Positions 46,535-60,590 of a DNA stretch of 64,000 bases are shown piece after piece (the stretch's first letter is position 1; each line of letters starts with the position of its first letter). The stretch lies in the NCBI GenBank assembly GCA_022457155.1, contig JAJGOT010001040.1:30328-94327 (forward strand). Reading direction: 5' to 3'. Origin of the DNA: Cladopsammia gracilis (lineage: Eukaryota > Cnidaria > Anthozoa > Scleractinia > Dendrophylliidae). The position numbers and the translations under genes are program-made. Below the pieces are notes generated by a model. That model worked only from the letters and a program-made list of their open reading frames with translations. It did no database searches and had not been told where the DNA came from.

Positions 46535-48091
46535 GGCCAGTACGACGATTTTGAGATCTGGTGTGCTAAAAAGTGAGATTTTGCCAAAACTTGCTCCGCA
46601 CGGCCCGAAACGTACGTTTTGTGCATTTGTCATAGAAATGCACTCTTGTCGGTTTTGGCGATGATTTGAGGCCAGTGCGACGACTTTGAGATCTGGTGTG
46701 CACAAAAGTGAGATTTTGCCAAAACTTGCTCCGCACGGCCCCAAAACGTACGTTTTGTGCATTTTTCATAGAAATGTACTGTTTTCGGTTTTTGGCAATG
46801 ATTTGAGGTGATTACGACGTTTTTGAGATTTGGTGTGCTAAAAGGTGAGATTTTGCCACAACTTGCTCCGCACGGCCCGAAACGTACGTTTTGTGCATTT
46901 TTCATAGAAATGCACTCTTTTCGGTTTTTGGCGATGATTTGAGGCTTGTGCGATGACTTTGAGATCTGGTGTGCCCAAAAGTGAGATTTTGCCAAAACTT
47001 GCTCTGCACGGCCCGAAACGTACGTTTTGTGCATTTTTCATAGAAATGCACTGTTTTCGCTTTTTGGCGATGATTTGAGTTCACGAGGATGATTTTGAGT
47101 TCTGGTGTGCTCAAAAGTGAGATTTTGCCAAAACTTGCTCCGCACGGCCCGAAACGTACGTTTTGTGCATTTGTCATAGAAATGCACTGTTTTCGGTTTT
47201 TGGCGATGATTTGAGTTCACGAGGATGATTTTGAGTTCTGGTGTGCTCAAAAGTGAGATTTTGCCAAAACGTGCTCCGCACGGCCTGAAACGTACGTTTT
47301 GTGCATTTTTCATAGAAATGCACTCTTTTCGGTTTTTGGCGATGATTTGAGGCCTGTGCGACGACTTTGAGATCTGGTGTGCCCAAAAGTGAGATTTTGC
47401 CAAAACTTGCTCCGCACGGCCCGAAACGTACGTTTTGTGCATTTGGCATAGAAATGCACTGTTTTTGGGTTTTGGCGATGATTTGAGGGCAGTGCAACAA
47501 ATTGGAGATCTGGTGTGCCCAAAAGTGAGATTTTGCCAAAACTTGCTCCGCACGGCCCGAAACGTACGTTTTGTGCATTTTTCATAGAAATGCACTGTTT
47601 TCGGTTTTTGGCGATGATTTGAGGCCTATGCGACGACTTTGAGATCTGGTGTGCCCAAAAGTGAGATTTTGCCAAAACTTGCTCTGCACGGCCCGAAACG
47701 TACGTTTTGTGCATTTTTTTTTTTGCATTTTTCATAGAAATGCACTCTTTTCCGTTTTGGCGTTGATTTGATGCCTGTGCGACGAATTTGAGATCTGGTG
47801 TGCCCAAAAGTGAGATTTTGCCAAAAGTTGCTCCGCACGGTCAGAAACGTACGTTTTGTGCATTTTTCATAGAAATGCACTGTTTTCGCTTTTTGGCGAT
47901 GATTTGAGTTCACCAGGATGATTTTGAGATCTGGTGTGCTAAAAAGTGAGATTTTGCCAAAAGTTGCTCTGCACGGCACGAAATGTACGTTTTGTGCATT
48001 TTTCATAGAAATGGACTGTTTTCGGTTTTTGGCGATGATTTGAGGCCAGTGGGGCGACTTTGAGATTTGGTATGCCCAAAAGTGAGATATT
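46527..48091 (-). repeat. 136-bp satellite array, about 11 monomers
   Basis: Same outer subfamily and same first and last monomers as 22508-25431, including the T-run monomer near 47717. About ten interior monomers are missing relative to unit 1. Confidence 0.93.
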
Positions 48092-48906
48092 GCATGCCTG
48101 CAAACAAACATAAATAAAGGCAGAATCTGGAAATCTTAAAAATTAAAATCAAGGTTTAAAAACAAATGGGCAAAATGTAAAATCAAAAGGCAGAGACAAG
48201 CCAAGTGAGACTGAAAGTCAACACATCAACAAGCTCTATAAGTGCCCCATAAACAATAAAAAACTTTGAGAGCATAACCTCAAAGGTAACAAGAATCGGC
48301 CTTAAGGGCAGAAAACCTTGAAAGCAAACAGTAGCTCCTTGAGGGTGAAACCATAAAGGCAAAATTACAAATCAATAGGCAGACACAACCCAAGCCCTTG
48401 AAATGCCCAATAATCAAAACTCATTAAATTGAATGTTTAGCTATAAACCAGTCATGGGCAAAATAAAAATGTGGCAGGGAAAGTCCGTCAGACATAAAGT
48501 CGACGCGACAACTCCCCTTTAAATGCCAAAATAATATATAAATCAGGGGTTAAAAACCCCCAAAGGCAACAGCGGACGAATCCACAAGAAGCCAGAAGAC
48601 GAATCCTCAACAAATTAGTTTTTAAGGATAAATCCTTAATAATAAAAATGGACGAATCCACAATATAACACGAGGTCGAATCCTCAATACAGTAGAAGTG
48701 GACTAAGCCACAACTAAATTGCCTGTGCTGAACACAACAGGACCTTAAAACAAAATGCCTGTGTTAAACGCAACAGGACCTTAAAACAAAAATGCCTGTG
48801 CTTAACACAACAGGACCTTAAAACAAAAATGCCTGTGCTAAACACAACAGGACCTTAAAACAAAAATGCCTGTGCTAAACACAACAGGACCTTAAAACAA
48901 AAATGC
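48092..48906 (+). repeat. Hairpin ladder and 37-bp array, left arm unit 3
   Basis: As in unit 2: ladder followed by five CCTG units from 48722 to about 48888. The GGGGTTAAAAACCCC hairpin is intact (about 48546-48560). Confidence 0.75.
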
Positions 48907-49183
48907 CCATGACAAGTTAACTAAACCTAACGAGTAAGTTCAGAGGTTCCCTTACTACATGTACTTGAGAAAATTCACATAAACACGAATTTGATCTCTG
49001 AATTCTGGTTTGTAAGAAGATATTTCTGGGCTTTTTGAATTTTTGCCTGTTGAGTCGTGACAAGCCAGGCAGAGTATTCTTAAGGCGACTCATGGTACAT
49101 GTAGGTGTCCGGTCACCTCATCTCATTTGGCTTAATAAAAAGGATCAATGGCTGGCCTTTTTTTCGTCATTGATGATACCTGG

Positions 49184-50344
49184 CAAAATTCGTCTGAATT
49201 AGCCTTTATAAACAGTGTAGATGCCTAAGGTGCACTTGGCTTTGGTGTCATTTTTGGCAGTAAATGGTGCTATGGGGAATGGGCTTATTGCAGTATTGCC
49301 ATTTTAGAGTTTTATCCAATTGTTTTACGTCTACGTGTACCTGTGGGATGGGAAATGAACAATGAGTGTTTTGTTTTTCACTGACAATGAAGCACTTGCT
49401 CATGTCATTAACTATCTTGTAAGGACAAACCCTTGATGTTTACATGTAGGTACAGACTTTCAGACACTTGGTTCCAGCTCACATGGACCAATCAATGTCC
49501 CACAGACATTCCTTGTATTTGCAGCCTCAGAACTGACAGCCATAGTTTCATCCGTTATGAAATCGAGCCTTACAACCAAGATGGAAAGCTATTTCAACAG
49601 TTTTTACATACATGTACAACATTTCACCTCCTAATTTAGCACTTTTTATTGCCTATACATTGTATGTTTGATCATCGTTATGCTCTCTCTTCAGTTTTTA
49701 TGCTGTCAGGTTTTCCTAACCTGTCTCAAGTCTCTTTTCAAAGGCTATGGTAAGCTTGGTGTGTGTTTCGATAGTCTGTTGACAATACCAATTTGACAGA
49801 GATTTTCAATTTTTAAGTATCAATTGTGTCAATTTCAAGATGATGAGATGACTTCTACAACTGGCTTGGTCCTAATCCTTTCCAAATTCATCAAGTTGTG
49901 TGGCTGGTGAATGACACAAATAGCATAGTTTCTTTGAAAATTATTTTTCAGGATTTAAAACACAGTTACATTCCTTCCTCTTTTTTCTCTAGTTATAAAT
50001 CATGCACCTGCTTTTTGTCCAGTTCAATTGATGTTGGATTATTTAGCCCTCTGGGGTGACAAACCAGGCCCTCTCTTTGTTACGTTAAATGGCCATCCAC
50101 TTTCACTAGCCTTCAAGTGTTGTGGGCTTCACCCTACGCATTATAATGGTCAGAGATTTTGTATATCGGGCTGCTTCTTATGCTGCAGATCGGGGTTTGT
50201 CTGATGCCCAGATACAAGTTTGGGCAGGTGGAAGTCCAATGCACTTCACAGTATATTCACATTCTCTCTCTATCAACAAAGTTTTTTGCACAACAACATT
50301 CTTTTACAACAGCTTTCTTTCACTAGTTTGCATGTTCTACTCTA
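49184..50344 (+). pseudogene. DIRS-like RNase H plus tyrosine recombinase remnant, left arm unit 3
   Basis: Same order and same disabling changes as the other five copies. It retains the CAGTATATTCACATTCTC stretch near the recombinase end, unlike the left arms of units 1 and 2. The end therefore matches right-arm copies more closely than its sister left arms do. Confidence 0.7.
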
Positions 50345-51882
50345 CTCGGGAGATATGGAACTGATTAGCAAGGGCAGCAGTTCTCATATCTCTTAGGTTT
50401 ATGGATCAAATTAACAAGGTTAGTAGTTCAATTTGTTATCAGAATTATTTCATAATATTTCAAGGGATTTATTTGGTTAGTTTCATGGTCTTTTTCTTGG
50501 TCAATTTTCATATTTTCATGTTTGCTCAGGAGATACGGAACTGATTAGCAAGGGCAGAAGTTCTCATACATCTCTACCCAGATTTCCGGCACTGTTTTTC
50601 CCACAGGGTTTTTTCGGGCAGGTTTTTTCTGGCCTGCGTTCAAACCGCAGGTTCATTTGTAAGCAGTTGCTCAGCTCTGCTAGTTTTTCACGATCTTTAA
50701 CATCATCGTTGTAAGCTTTTGAATTTCCCATAATTGTTACACTTGGCTATGTAGTGTCTTTATTCTGGGACCATTAGCAAGGGCAGTGGCACCATATTTT
50801 GTTACTTCTGCTATGGATAATGTATAACAGTGGTGACATTTCTATAAAATGTAGTTATGATTTAGTAATTTATTGTAGATTAGGGTCTATGGGACTGATT
50901 TGCAAGGGCAGCAGTTTCCATATTCCCCTTTTAGGGTTTTCAATCAATATTTTGTTATTGTTTATCATCTGATTTATATTGAACTGACTAGCAAGTTAAG
51001 GGCAGCAGTCTCAACAATTTTTCTTTTGTTTTGATTTTGTATCTTTGATTGGTTTGGACATGGTTTTGCAGATTTGCAAGTGCTGTTTTTCCTGGGGTGG
51101 GGCAGCATCATAATATTCATTATAATGCTTTTGGCGTTTTTGTGGCCCTCACCTTTACTGGGCCAAAATATTGCTAACATATTTGAAGATATTTCATATG
51201 AATTACAAAATTGTTATTTTAATAAAACCGGCTTTGGGATTTCCCTCAGCCATTTTACTCCAAATCGTGTCGTGTGAGTAAAATAACATATTGTTGCCCA
51301 GTAAACAAGCTCAGTCAATACAGCACTTGACTGTAATGTATGTTGTAAGAAAGAGCCCAGTATAGAATTGCGAATAGAATTTTTATGTTTTCCCACTGGG
51401 CTTATTATAGTAACGTAAATAAATGTCACATAACGCATGTCACGCGAGAAGGGAAGGAGGGGGTGTCAATTCATTGTTTCTCTCTAGGTGAAGTCCTTGC
51501 TTGGTAACCACTTGCATGTGGTATGCATTGACTCGAAATTTTTCATCGAGTGAGGACGCTTGTATTTGAACTCCCACCTCCTCCCCTGATCCTGGTCGCG
51601 TTTTTTGCATGAATGTAGTTTGTAAGTCGTCTGGTGTTGCCCGTTTTTGTGGCCCTTACCTTTACTGGGCCAAAATATTTCTAACAGATTTGAAGATATT
51701 TCATATGAATTACAAAGTTGTTATTTTAATAAAACCGGCTTTGGGATTTCCCTCAGCCATTTTACTCCAAATCGTGTCGTGTGAGTAAAATAACATATTG
51801 TTGCCCAGTAAACAAGCTCAGTCAATACAGCACTTGACTATAATGTATGTTGTAAGAAAGAGGCCAGTGGGAAAGGCATAAA
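50345..51882 (+). repeat. TAGCAAGGGCAG block and left-arm-only insert, unit 3
   Basis: Motif copies near 50362, 50543, 50776, 50897 and 50986. About 18 bases (AATGTATTCTTAATTTCA region) are absent near 50684, as in the right arms of units 1 and 2. The left-arm-only insert and the complete duplicated segment follow at about 51350-51865. Confidence 0.5.
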
Positions 51883-52225
51883 AGCACTATTTTCGCTTTT
51901 TGGCGATGATTTGAGGCCAGTACGACGATTTTGAGATCTGATGTGCTCAAAAGTTAGATTTTGCCAAAACTTGCTCCGCACGGCACCAAACGTGCGTTTT
52001 GTGCACTTTTCATAGAAGTGCACTTTGCATAGAAATGCACTGTTTTCGCTTTTTGCCGATTATTTGAGGCGAGTGCGACAATTTTGAGATCTGGTGTGCT
52101 AAAAAAAGAGATTTTGCCAAAACTTACTCCGCACGGCCCGAAACGTCCGTTTTGTGCACTTTTCATAGAAATGCACTGTTTTCGCTTTTTGGCGATGATT
52201 TGCGGCCAGTACGACGATTTTGAGA
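51883..52225 (-). repeat. Inner 136-bp satellite monomers, left arm unit 3
   Basis: Same irregular short set as 4022-4368, including the duplicated CACTTTTCATAGAAGTGCAC junction, so the loss of monomers is shared by units 1 and 3. Confidence 0.85.
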
Positions 52226-53930
52226 TAAGAAAGGTGGCGTTATGGTACCTATAAAAATGGTTATAGACAATATTGAATGTTTACAAAATAAATCGGACCT
52301 TGTCGACGTTTGGAGAATTAAAAATCCACAAACTAGAAGTTACACTTGGAGCCAAAAATCTCCACCAATTTTCTGTCGTTTAGATTACTGGCTTGATATC
52401 AAACAACTTGCAGGATTTTGTAAATACAACTGATATCATTCCAGCTATAAAAACTGATCATGCAGCAATTGAGTTGAATTTAACCGACTCCAATCAAAAC
52501 TTAAAGGGGCGTGGCTTCTGGAAAATGAACGTCTCTCTTCTTGAAGATCCGAATTATCTGGAAGAATTAAAACAAAATATTCCACTTTGGAAAACAACAG
52601 GAAGCGAGAATTTATCAGAAAAAAGGTGTATCTGGGAATGGATTAAGTATAATATTCGGAACCATGCTATTTTGTTCTCGAAAAAGAAAGCCAAAGAACG
52701 ATCTGCAATGGAAAAAAATTTACAACAAGTATACGAGGAAGCAACTAAAAATTTCGAACAGGACCCTTCCGACTCTAACCTAAATACTCTAAATGAAGCA
52801 AAAGAAACTCTAGAAAGTTATTATGAGGAAAAAACAAGGGGTGTAATTATTCGCGCAAGGGCACCATGGCACGAGCATGGCGAGAGAAGTACAAAATATT
52901 TTCTAAATTTAGAGAAGCTTAATCACGTCAAAAAACACATAAGAAAACTATTAATAAGTGGTGCCATTACATCTGATCCTTTTGGGATACTGAACGAACA
53001 AAAACGTTTTTACCATAGCTTGTACCACTCAAACGTAACAGATGAGGATAAAGAAAATGCAAACGAATTTTTAAATAATTTGAATATACCAAGATTATCA
53101 GAAGAACAAAAACAATCTTGTGAAGAAGAAATATTTGTTGAAGAAATTACAGCCATTCTTAACAGTTTTGAGAGTAACAAATCTCCTGGTAATGATGGAA
53201 TACCAATAGAAGTTTAGTTATGGAAAGTGTGAGGGAGTGTTTCAACCACGGCGAAATGTCTAGCTCTCAAAGAAAAGCAATTATAACTCTTATAGAAAAG
53301 CAACATAAAGATCGAACTCTCATTGAAAATTGGAGGCCAATCTCTCTTATTAATGTGGATGCAAAAATAATTTCAAAAGTGATTGCTTTAAGATTAAAGA
53401 AAGTTTTACCGAATATCATAATCAAACAGGTTATGTTGAAGATCGCTATATTGGTGAGACTATTCGATCAATTTTTGATATAATGGAATTTACAGACAGT
53501 AAGAATATTCCAGGTATCTTGATTTTCTTTGACTTTAAAAAAGCTTTCGACTCTTTAGAATGGCATTATCTTTCTTTCAGTTGCCTTGAGGCCTTTAATT
53601 TTGGCCCCAATTTTATAAATTGGGTCAAAATGTTTTATACAAATATTCAAAGCTGTGCAATAAATAATGTAATGACATCAGACTATTTTACTTTAGAACG
53701 TGGTGTGAGGCAGGGTGATCCCTTCTCCCCTATCTCTTTATCTTAGCTGTTGAAAGCTTGGCAATCTCCATTCGTCAAAATGTTGATATCAAAGGAATTA
53801 AAATAGGAAATTATGAAGCCAAGCTATTGCAATACGCAGACGATACCACAGCAACCTTGTCTGATGAATATTCTGCAAAAACGCTATTTGAAGAAGAAGA
53901 CGTATTTAAGAACTTCAGTGGGTTGGAGAT
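52226..53930 (+). pseudogene. Tx1/L1-like LINE fragment, left arm unit 3
   Basis: Best-preserved 5' part of the six copies: one frame runs 274 codons (52393-53217) from ISNNLQDFVNTT through TDHAAIEL (end of the endonuclease, with its Asp-His) to SNKSPGNDGIPIEV and the shared TAG. It lacks both the 20-bp deletion of unit 1 and the extra TGA of unit 2. Motif A (DFKKAFDSLEW) and YADD are present in separate frames. It shares the one-base loss in the C run near 53725 with the unit 1 left arm. Confidence 0.88.
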
Positions 53931-55308
53931 AAGCTTGGCGACATTTTGCCATTTCGGTCGGACAGTCTCATCAGTATGCATTTACGAAGATTATTCACGA
54001 CGTTCGACGGCTAAAACCGAAAATGCCCGAAATAATGACGAAGAAGCTCCGTAATTTTTCTTCTAGGAGCCAACAAATGTCTCATAAGTTATGATAAACA
54101 AACAATTTATTTTTCCATCTTACAAACATTAGCTAAGCAAATTCAACGAAGTAAAGCAGCTAAAAATAGACTGAGCAGTTATAACGCACGCATTTTGATT
54201 TCAGGTCAATGTCACGATTGACAATGCCTCTCCTGCAAACAAAGGCAACTTTGATATAAAGCTAAACTGTAATCCACTTCAATCCTTGCAATCCTGCGCT
54301 TTATCTCTAAACTACTACTTTTGTTTTGTACTATAGAATCTTTTTATCCAACTAAGTTGTATATTTTGTGCCATTTGGCGATATAACGTGGAAATAAGTT
54401 AAGCGACATTTTGCCATTTCGGCGGGACAGTGTCATTACTACGCATTTACGAAGAGTATTCACGATGTGCGACGGCTAAAACTGAAGATGCCCGAAATAT
54501 TGACGAAGAGGCTCCGTAATTTTTCTCCTAGGAGCCAACAAATGTCTCATAAGTTATGATAAACAAACAATTTATTTTTCCATCTTACAAACATTAGCTA
54601 AGCAAATGCAACTTAGTAAAGCGGTTCAAAATAGACTGAGCCGTTATAACGCACGCATTTTGATTTCAGATAAATGTCACTATTGACACTGCCTCTCCTG
54701 CAAATAAAGGCAACTTTGATTTCAAGCTAAACTGGGTAGATTCTGCATGTACCGGTCACATATTACGTGAATCAAAAGGAAAAAAAACGACAATAATACA
54801 AATGCAAAACAAGACCAAAAATACAATACCTCAGAAACAATAGAAGACAATGAATGGTTCATGAATACCGGTACATGCAGAAAGACCCCAAATGTCTCAT
54901 AAGTTATGATAAACAAACAATTTATTTTTCCATCTTTCAAACGTTAGTTAAGCAAATACAACGAAGTAAAGCAGTTAAAAATAGACTGAGCCGTTATGAC
55001 GCACGCATTTTGATTTCAGATAAACGTCAAGATTGACACTGCCTCACCAGCAAACAAACGCAACTTTGATATCAAGCAAAACTGTAATCCATTTCAATCC
55101 TTGCAATCCTGCGCTTTATCTCCAAACTACTACTTTTATTTTGTACTATAGGATCTTTTTATCCTACTAAGTTGTATATTTTGTGCCATTTGGCGATATA
55201 ACGTGGAAATAAGCTTAGCGACATTTTGCTATTTCGGTGGGACACTCTCACCTGTATGCATTTACGAAGAGTATACACGAAGTGCGAGCCTAAACCCGAA
55301 AATTCCCC
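53931..55308 (-). repeat. Central 465-bp repeats of inverted repeat 3
   Basis: Same composition and order as 6056-7424. Confidence 0.8.
54734..54889. mobile_element. MITE-like insertion, centre of unit 3
   Basis: Same position and ends as 6857-7012; inherited with the unit. Confidence 0.5.
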
Positions 55309-57491
55309 AAAAATGGCCGTACTTATCGCTGAAAATACGTTTTAGCCAAGCTAATCGTACAGCTTTGACCAAGCTTTCAATATCTGTCATTTTAATGCCA
55401 CCGTCTTCATAACTGTTTATTGAAGAGAGCCTTGTTACTTTATCCTTTCCATTCCATAAAAAGGAGAAAATCAAACTATTTACTTGTTTGATGATTTTAC
55501 TTGGAGGTGAAAGAACCGAAGATTTAAAAACTAGTTTTGGAATAAGTAATGATTTGATTATAGTTACTTTACCATAAATGGACAGTCCTCTAGATGACCA
55601 TATATTTGTCAGCTGCTTTATGCTGTCAACCTTCTCTTGAAAGTTTTTTCGTAAAATAATGATAGGTCATATGTAAAAAAGGTTCCTAAAGCTTTAATGG
55701 GTTCACTTGGTCATTTAATACCAAACGGTTTTTCGTCTTTTCTTTTAAGCGAACCAATCCACATTCCTTCTGTTTTAGAACTATTTATCTCCAACCCACA
55801 GAAGTTCTTAAATACGTCTACTTCTTCAAATAGCGTTTTTGCAGAATTTTCATCAGACAAGGTTGCTGTGGTATCGTCTGCGTATTGCAATAGCTTGGCT
55901 TCACAATTTCCTATTTTAATTCCTTTGATATCAACATTTTGACGAATGGAGATTGCCAAGCTTTCAACAGCTAAGATAAAGAGATAGGGGGACAAGGGAT
56001 CACCCTGCCTCACACCACGTTCTAAAGTAAAATAGTCTGATGTCATTACATTATTTATTACACAGCTTTGAATATTTGTATAAAACATTTTGACCCAATT
56101 TATAAAATTGGGGCCAAAATTAAGGGCCTCAAAGCAACTGAAAAAAAGATAATGCCATTCTAAAGAGTCGAAAGCTTTTTTAAAGTCAAAGAAAATCAAG
56201 ATACCTGGAATATTCTTACTGTCTGTAAATTCCATTATATCGAAAATTGATCGAATAGTCTCACCAATATAGCGATCTTCAACATAACCTGTTTGATTAT
56301 GATATTCGGTATAACTTTCTTTAATCTTAAAGCAATCACTTTTGAAATTATTTTTGCATCCACATTAATAAGAGAGATTGGCCTCCAATTTTCAATGAGA
56401 GTTCGATCTTTATGTTGCTTTTCTATAAGAGTTATAATTGCTTTTCTTTGAGAGCTAGACATTTCGCCGTGGTTGAAACACTCCCTCACACTTTCCATAA
56501 CTAAACTTCTATTGGTATTCCATCATTACCAGGAGATTTGTTACTCTCAAAACTGTTAAGAATGGCTGTAATTTCTTCAACAAATATTTCTTCTTCACAA
56601 GATTGTTTTTGTTCTTCTCATAATCTTGGTAAATTCAAATTATTTAAAAATTCGTTTGCATTTTCTTTATCCTCATCTGTTACGTTTGTGTGGTACAAGC
56701 TATGGTAAAAACGTTTTTGTTCGTTCAGTATCCCAAAAGGATCAGATGTAATGGCACCACATATTAATAGTTTTCTTATGTGTTTTTTGACGTGATTAAG
56801 CTTCTCTAAATTTAGAAAATATTTTGTACTTCTCTCGCCATGCTCGTGCCATCGTGCCCTTGCGCGAATAATCACACTCCTTGTTTTTTCCTCATAATAA
56901 CTTTCTAGAGTTTCTTTTGCTTCATTTAGAGTATTTAGGTTAGAGTCGGATGGGTCCTGTTCGAATTTTTTAGTTGCTTCCTGGTATACTCGTTATAATT
57001 TTTTTCCATTGCAGATCGTTCTTTGGCTTTTTTTTTTCGAGAACAAAATAGCATGGTTTCGAATATTATACTTAATCCAATCCCAGATACACCTTTTTTC
57101 TGATAAATTCTCGCTTCCTGTTGTTTTCCAAAGTGGAATATTTTGTTTTAATTCTTCCAGATAATTCGGATCTTCAAGAAGAGAGACGTTCATTTTCCAG
57201 AAGCCAGGCCCCTTTAAGTTTTGATTGGAATCGGTTAAATTCAACTCAATTGCTGCATGATCAGTTGTTATAGCTGGAAGGATATCGGTTGTATTTACAA
57301 AATCCTGTAAGTTGTTTGATATCAAGACAGTAATCTAAACGACAGAAAATTGGTGGAGATTTTTGGCTCCAAGTGTAACTTCTAGTTTGTGGATTTTTAA
57401 TTCTCCAAACGTCGACAAGGTCCGATTTATTTTGTAAACATTCAATATTGTCTATAACCATTTTTATAGGTACCATAACGCCACCTTTCTT
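55309..57491 (-). pseudogene. Tx1/L1-like LINE fragment, right arm unit 3
   Basis: Core open at 55711-56235 with the TGA after PFGIK. The stop in the NLPRL/EEQ segment (56618-56620) and Cys in LLICGAIT match unit 2. A private change gives Thr in LYHTNVTD, and another gives CFEALNFG in place of CLEAFNFG near motif A. TDHAAIEL and the endonuclease tail are read at 57261-57476. Confidence 0.86.
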
Positions 57492-58365
57492 ATCTCAAAA
57501 TCGTCGTACTGGCCGCAAATCATCACCGAAAAGCAAAAACAGTGCATTTCTATGAAAAGTGCACAAAACGCACGTTTGGGGCCGTGCGGAGCAAGTTTTG
57601 GCAAAATCTTACTTTTGAGCAGACCCGATCTCAAAATCGTCACACTGGCCTCAAATCATCGCCAAAAAGCGAAAACAGTGCATTTCTATGAAAAGTGCAC
57701 AAAAGGCACGTTTCGGGCCGTGCAGAGCAAGTTTTGGCAAAATTTTACTTTTTAGCACACCAGATTTCAAAATCGTCGTACTGGTCTCAAGTCATCGCCA
57801 AAAGCGAAAACAGTGCATTTCTATGAAAAGTGCACAAAACGCACGTTTCGGGCCGTGCGTAGCAAGTTTTGGCAAAATCTCACTTTTTAGCACACCAGAT
57901 CTCAAAATCGTCGTACTGCCCTCAAATCATCGCCAAAAACCGAAAACAGTGCATTACTATGAAAAGTGCACAAAACGCACGTTGCAAGTTTTGACAAAAT
58001 TTGCAAATTTTGGCAAAATCTTACTTTTAAGCACCCCAAATCTCAAAATCGTCGTACTGGCCTCAAATCATCGCCAAAAAGCGAAAACAGTGCATTTCTA
58101 TGAAAAGTGCACAAAACGCACGTTTCGGGCCGTGCGGAGCAAGTTTTGGCAAAATCTCACTTTTTAGCACACCAGATCTCAAAATCGTCGCACTGGCCTC
58201 AAATCATCGCCAAAAAGCGAAAACAGTGCATTTCTATGAACAGTGCACAAAACGCACGTTTGGGGTCGTGCGGAGCAAGTTTTGGCAAAATCTAACTTTT
58301 GAGCACATCAGATCTCAAAATCGTCGTACTGGCCTCAAATCATCGCCAAAAAGTGAAAATAGTGC
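57492..58365 (+). repeat. Inner 136-bp satellite monomers, right arm unit 3
   Basis: About six monomers in the same order as the right arms of units 1 and 2, with the rearranged monomer near 57980-58040. Confidence 0.85.
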
Positions 58366-59410
58366 TTTTATGCCTTTCCCACTGGCCTCTTTGTTACAAC
58401 ATACATTATAGTCAAGTGCTGTATTGACTGAGCTTGTTTACTGGGCAACAATATGTTATTTTACTCACACGACACGATTTGGAGTAAAATGGCTGAGGGA
58501 AATCCCAAAGCCGGTTTTATTAAAATAACAACTTTGTAATTCATATGAAATATCTTCAAATCTGTTAGCAATATTTTGGCCCAGTAAAGGTGAGGGCCAC
58601 AAAAACGCCAAAAGCATTATAATGAATATTATGATGCTGCCCCACCCCAGGAAAAACAGCACTTGCAAATCTGTAAAACCATGTCCAAACCAATCAAAGA
58701 TACAAAATCAAAACAAAAGAAAAATTGTTGAGACTGCTGCCCTTAACTTGCTAGTCAGTTCAATATAAATCAGATGATAAACAATAACAAAATATTGATT
58801 GAAAACCCTAAAAGGGGAATATGGAAACTGCTGCCCTTGCAAATCAGTCCCATAGACCCTAGTCTACAATAAATTACTAAATCATAACCACATTTTATAG
58901 AAATGTCACCACTGTTATACATTATCCATAGCAGAAGTAACAAAATATGGTGCCACTGCCCTTGCTAATGGTCCCAGAATAAAGACACTACATAGCCAAG
59001 TGTAACAATTATGGGAAATTCAAAAGCTTACAACGATGATGTTAAAGATCGTGAAATTAAGAATACATTGAAAACTAGCAGAGCTGAGCAACCGCTTACA
59101 AATGAACCTGCGGTTTGAACGCAGGCCAGAAAAAAACCTGCCCGAAAAAACCCTGTGGGAAAAACAGTGCCGGAAATCTGGGTAGAGATGTATGAGAACT
59201 TCTGCCCTTGCTAATCAGTTCCATATCTCCTGAGCAAACATGAAAATATGAAAATTGACCAAGAAAAAGACCATGAAACTAACCAAATAAATCCTTTGAA
59301 ATATTATGAAATAATTCTGATAACAAATTGAACTACTAACCTTGTTAATTTGATCCATAAACCTAAGAGATATGAGAACTGCTGCCCTTGCTAATCAGTT
59401 CCATATCTCC
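58366..59410 (-). repeat. TAGCAAGGGCAG block, right arm unit 3
   Basis: Mirror block. Unlike the right arms of units 1 and 2, it keeps GAAATTAAGAATACATTGAAAAC near 59052-59074, matching the left arms of units 1 and 2. This is an exchanged indel between arms. Confidence 0.5.
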
Positions 59411-60590
59411 CGAGTAGAGTAGAACATGCAAACTAGTGAAAGAAAGCTGTTGTAAAAGAATGTTGTTGTGCAAAAAACTTTGTTGATAGAGAGAGAATGT
59501 AAATATACTGTGAAGTGCATTGGACTTCCACCTGCCCAAACTTGTATCTGGGCATCAGACAAACCCGATCTGCAGCATAAGAAGCAGTCCGATATACAAA
59601 ATCTCTGACCATTATAATGCGTAGGGTGAAGCCCACAACACTTGAAGGCTGGTGAAAGTGGATGGCCATTTAACGTAACAAAGAGAGGGCCTGGTTTGTC
59701 ACCCAGAGGGCTAAATAATCCAACATCAATTGAACTGGACAAAAAGCAGGTGCATGATTTATAACTAGAGAAAAAAGAGGGCGGAATGTAACTGTGTTTA
59801 AAATCCTGAAAAATAATTTTCAAAGAAACTATGCTATTTGTGTCATTCACCAGCCACACAACTTGATGAATTTGGAAAGGATTAGGACCAAGCCAGTTGT
59901 AGAAGTCATCTCATCATCTTGAAATTGACACAATTGATACTTAAAAATTGAAAATCTCTGTCAAATTGGTATTGTCAACAGACTATCGAAACACACACCA
60001 AGCTTACCATAGCCTTTGAAAAGAGACTTGAGACAGGTCAGGAATACCTGACAGCATAAAAACTGAAGAGAGAGCATAACGATGATCAAACATACAATGT
60101 ATAGGCAATAAAAAGTGCTAAATTAGGAGGTGAAATGTTGTACATGTATGTAAAAACTGTTGAAATAGCTTTCCATCTTGGTTGTAAGGCTCGATTTCAT
60201 AACGGATGAAACTATGGCTGTCAGTTCTGAGGCTGCAAATACAAGGAATGTCTGTGGGACATTGATTGGTCCATGTGAGCTGGAACCAAGTGTTTGAAAG
60301 TCTGTACCTACATGTAAACATCAAGGGTTTGTCCTTACAAGATAGTTAATGACATGAGCAAGTGCTTCATTGTCAGTGAAAAAACAAAACACTCATTGTT
60401 CATTTCCCATCCCACAGGTACACGTAGACTTAAAACAATTGGATAAAACTCTAAAATGGCAATACTGCAATAAGCCCATTCCCCATAGCACCATTTACTG
60501 CCAGAAATGACACCAAAGCCAAGTGCACCTTAGGCATCTACACTGTTTATAAAGGCTAATTCAGACGAATTTTGCCAGTTATCATCAATG
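59411..60590 (-). pseudogene. DIRS-like RNase H plus tyrosine recombinase remnant, right arm unit 3
   Basis: Mirror of 49184-50344. Single-base losses in CACCCAGAGG (near 59700) and AAACCCGATC (near 59562) alter the frames, joining otherwise separate recombinase segments into one 154-codon stretch (59395-59859). That stretch spans GPLFVTLNGHPLS and LSDAQIQVW but still has Gln and Cys at the catalytic box II positions. Confidence 0.7.

Larger units (their letters stand above)
25432..48091 (+). repeat. Tandem segmental unit 2 (about 22.7 kb)
   Basis: Second complete copy, same order as unit 1. Differences visible by eye: shorter 465-bp array (39294-43391), shorter satellite (about 11 monomers), shorter minisatellite, more inner satellite in the left arm (29213-29821), and an unframeshifted second half of the unknown ORF. 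Confidence 0.85.
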
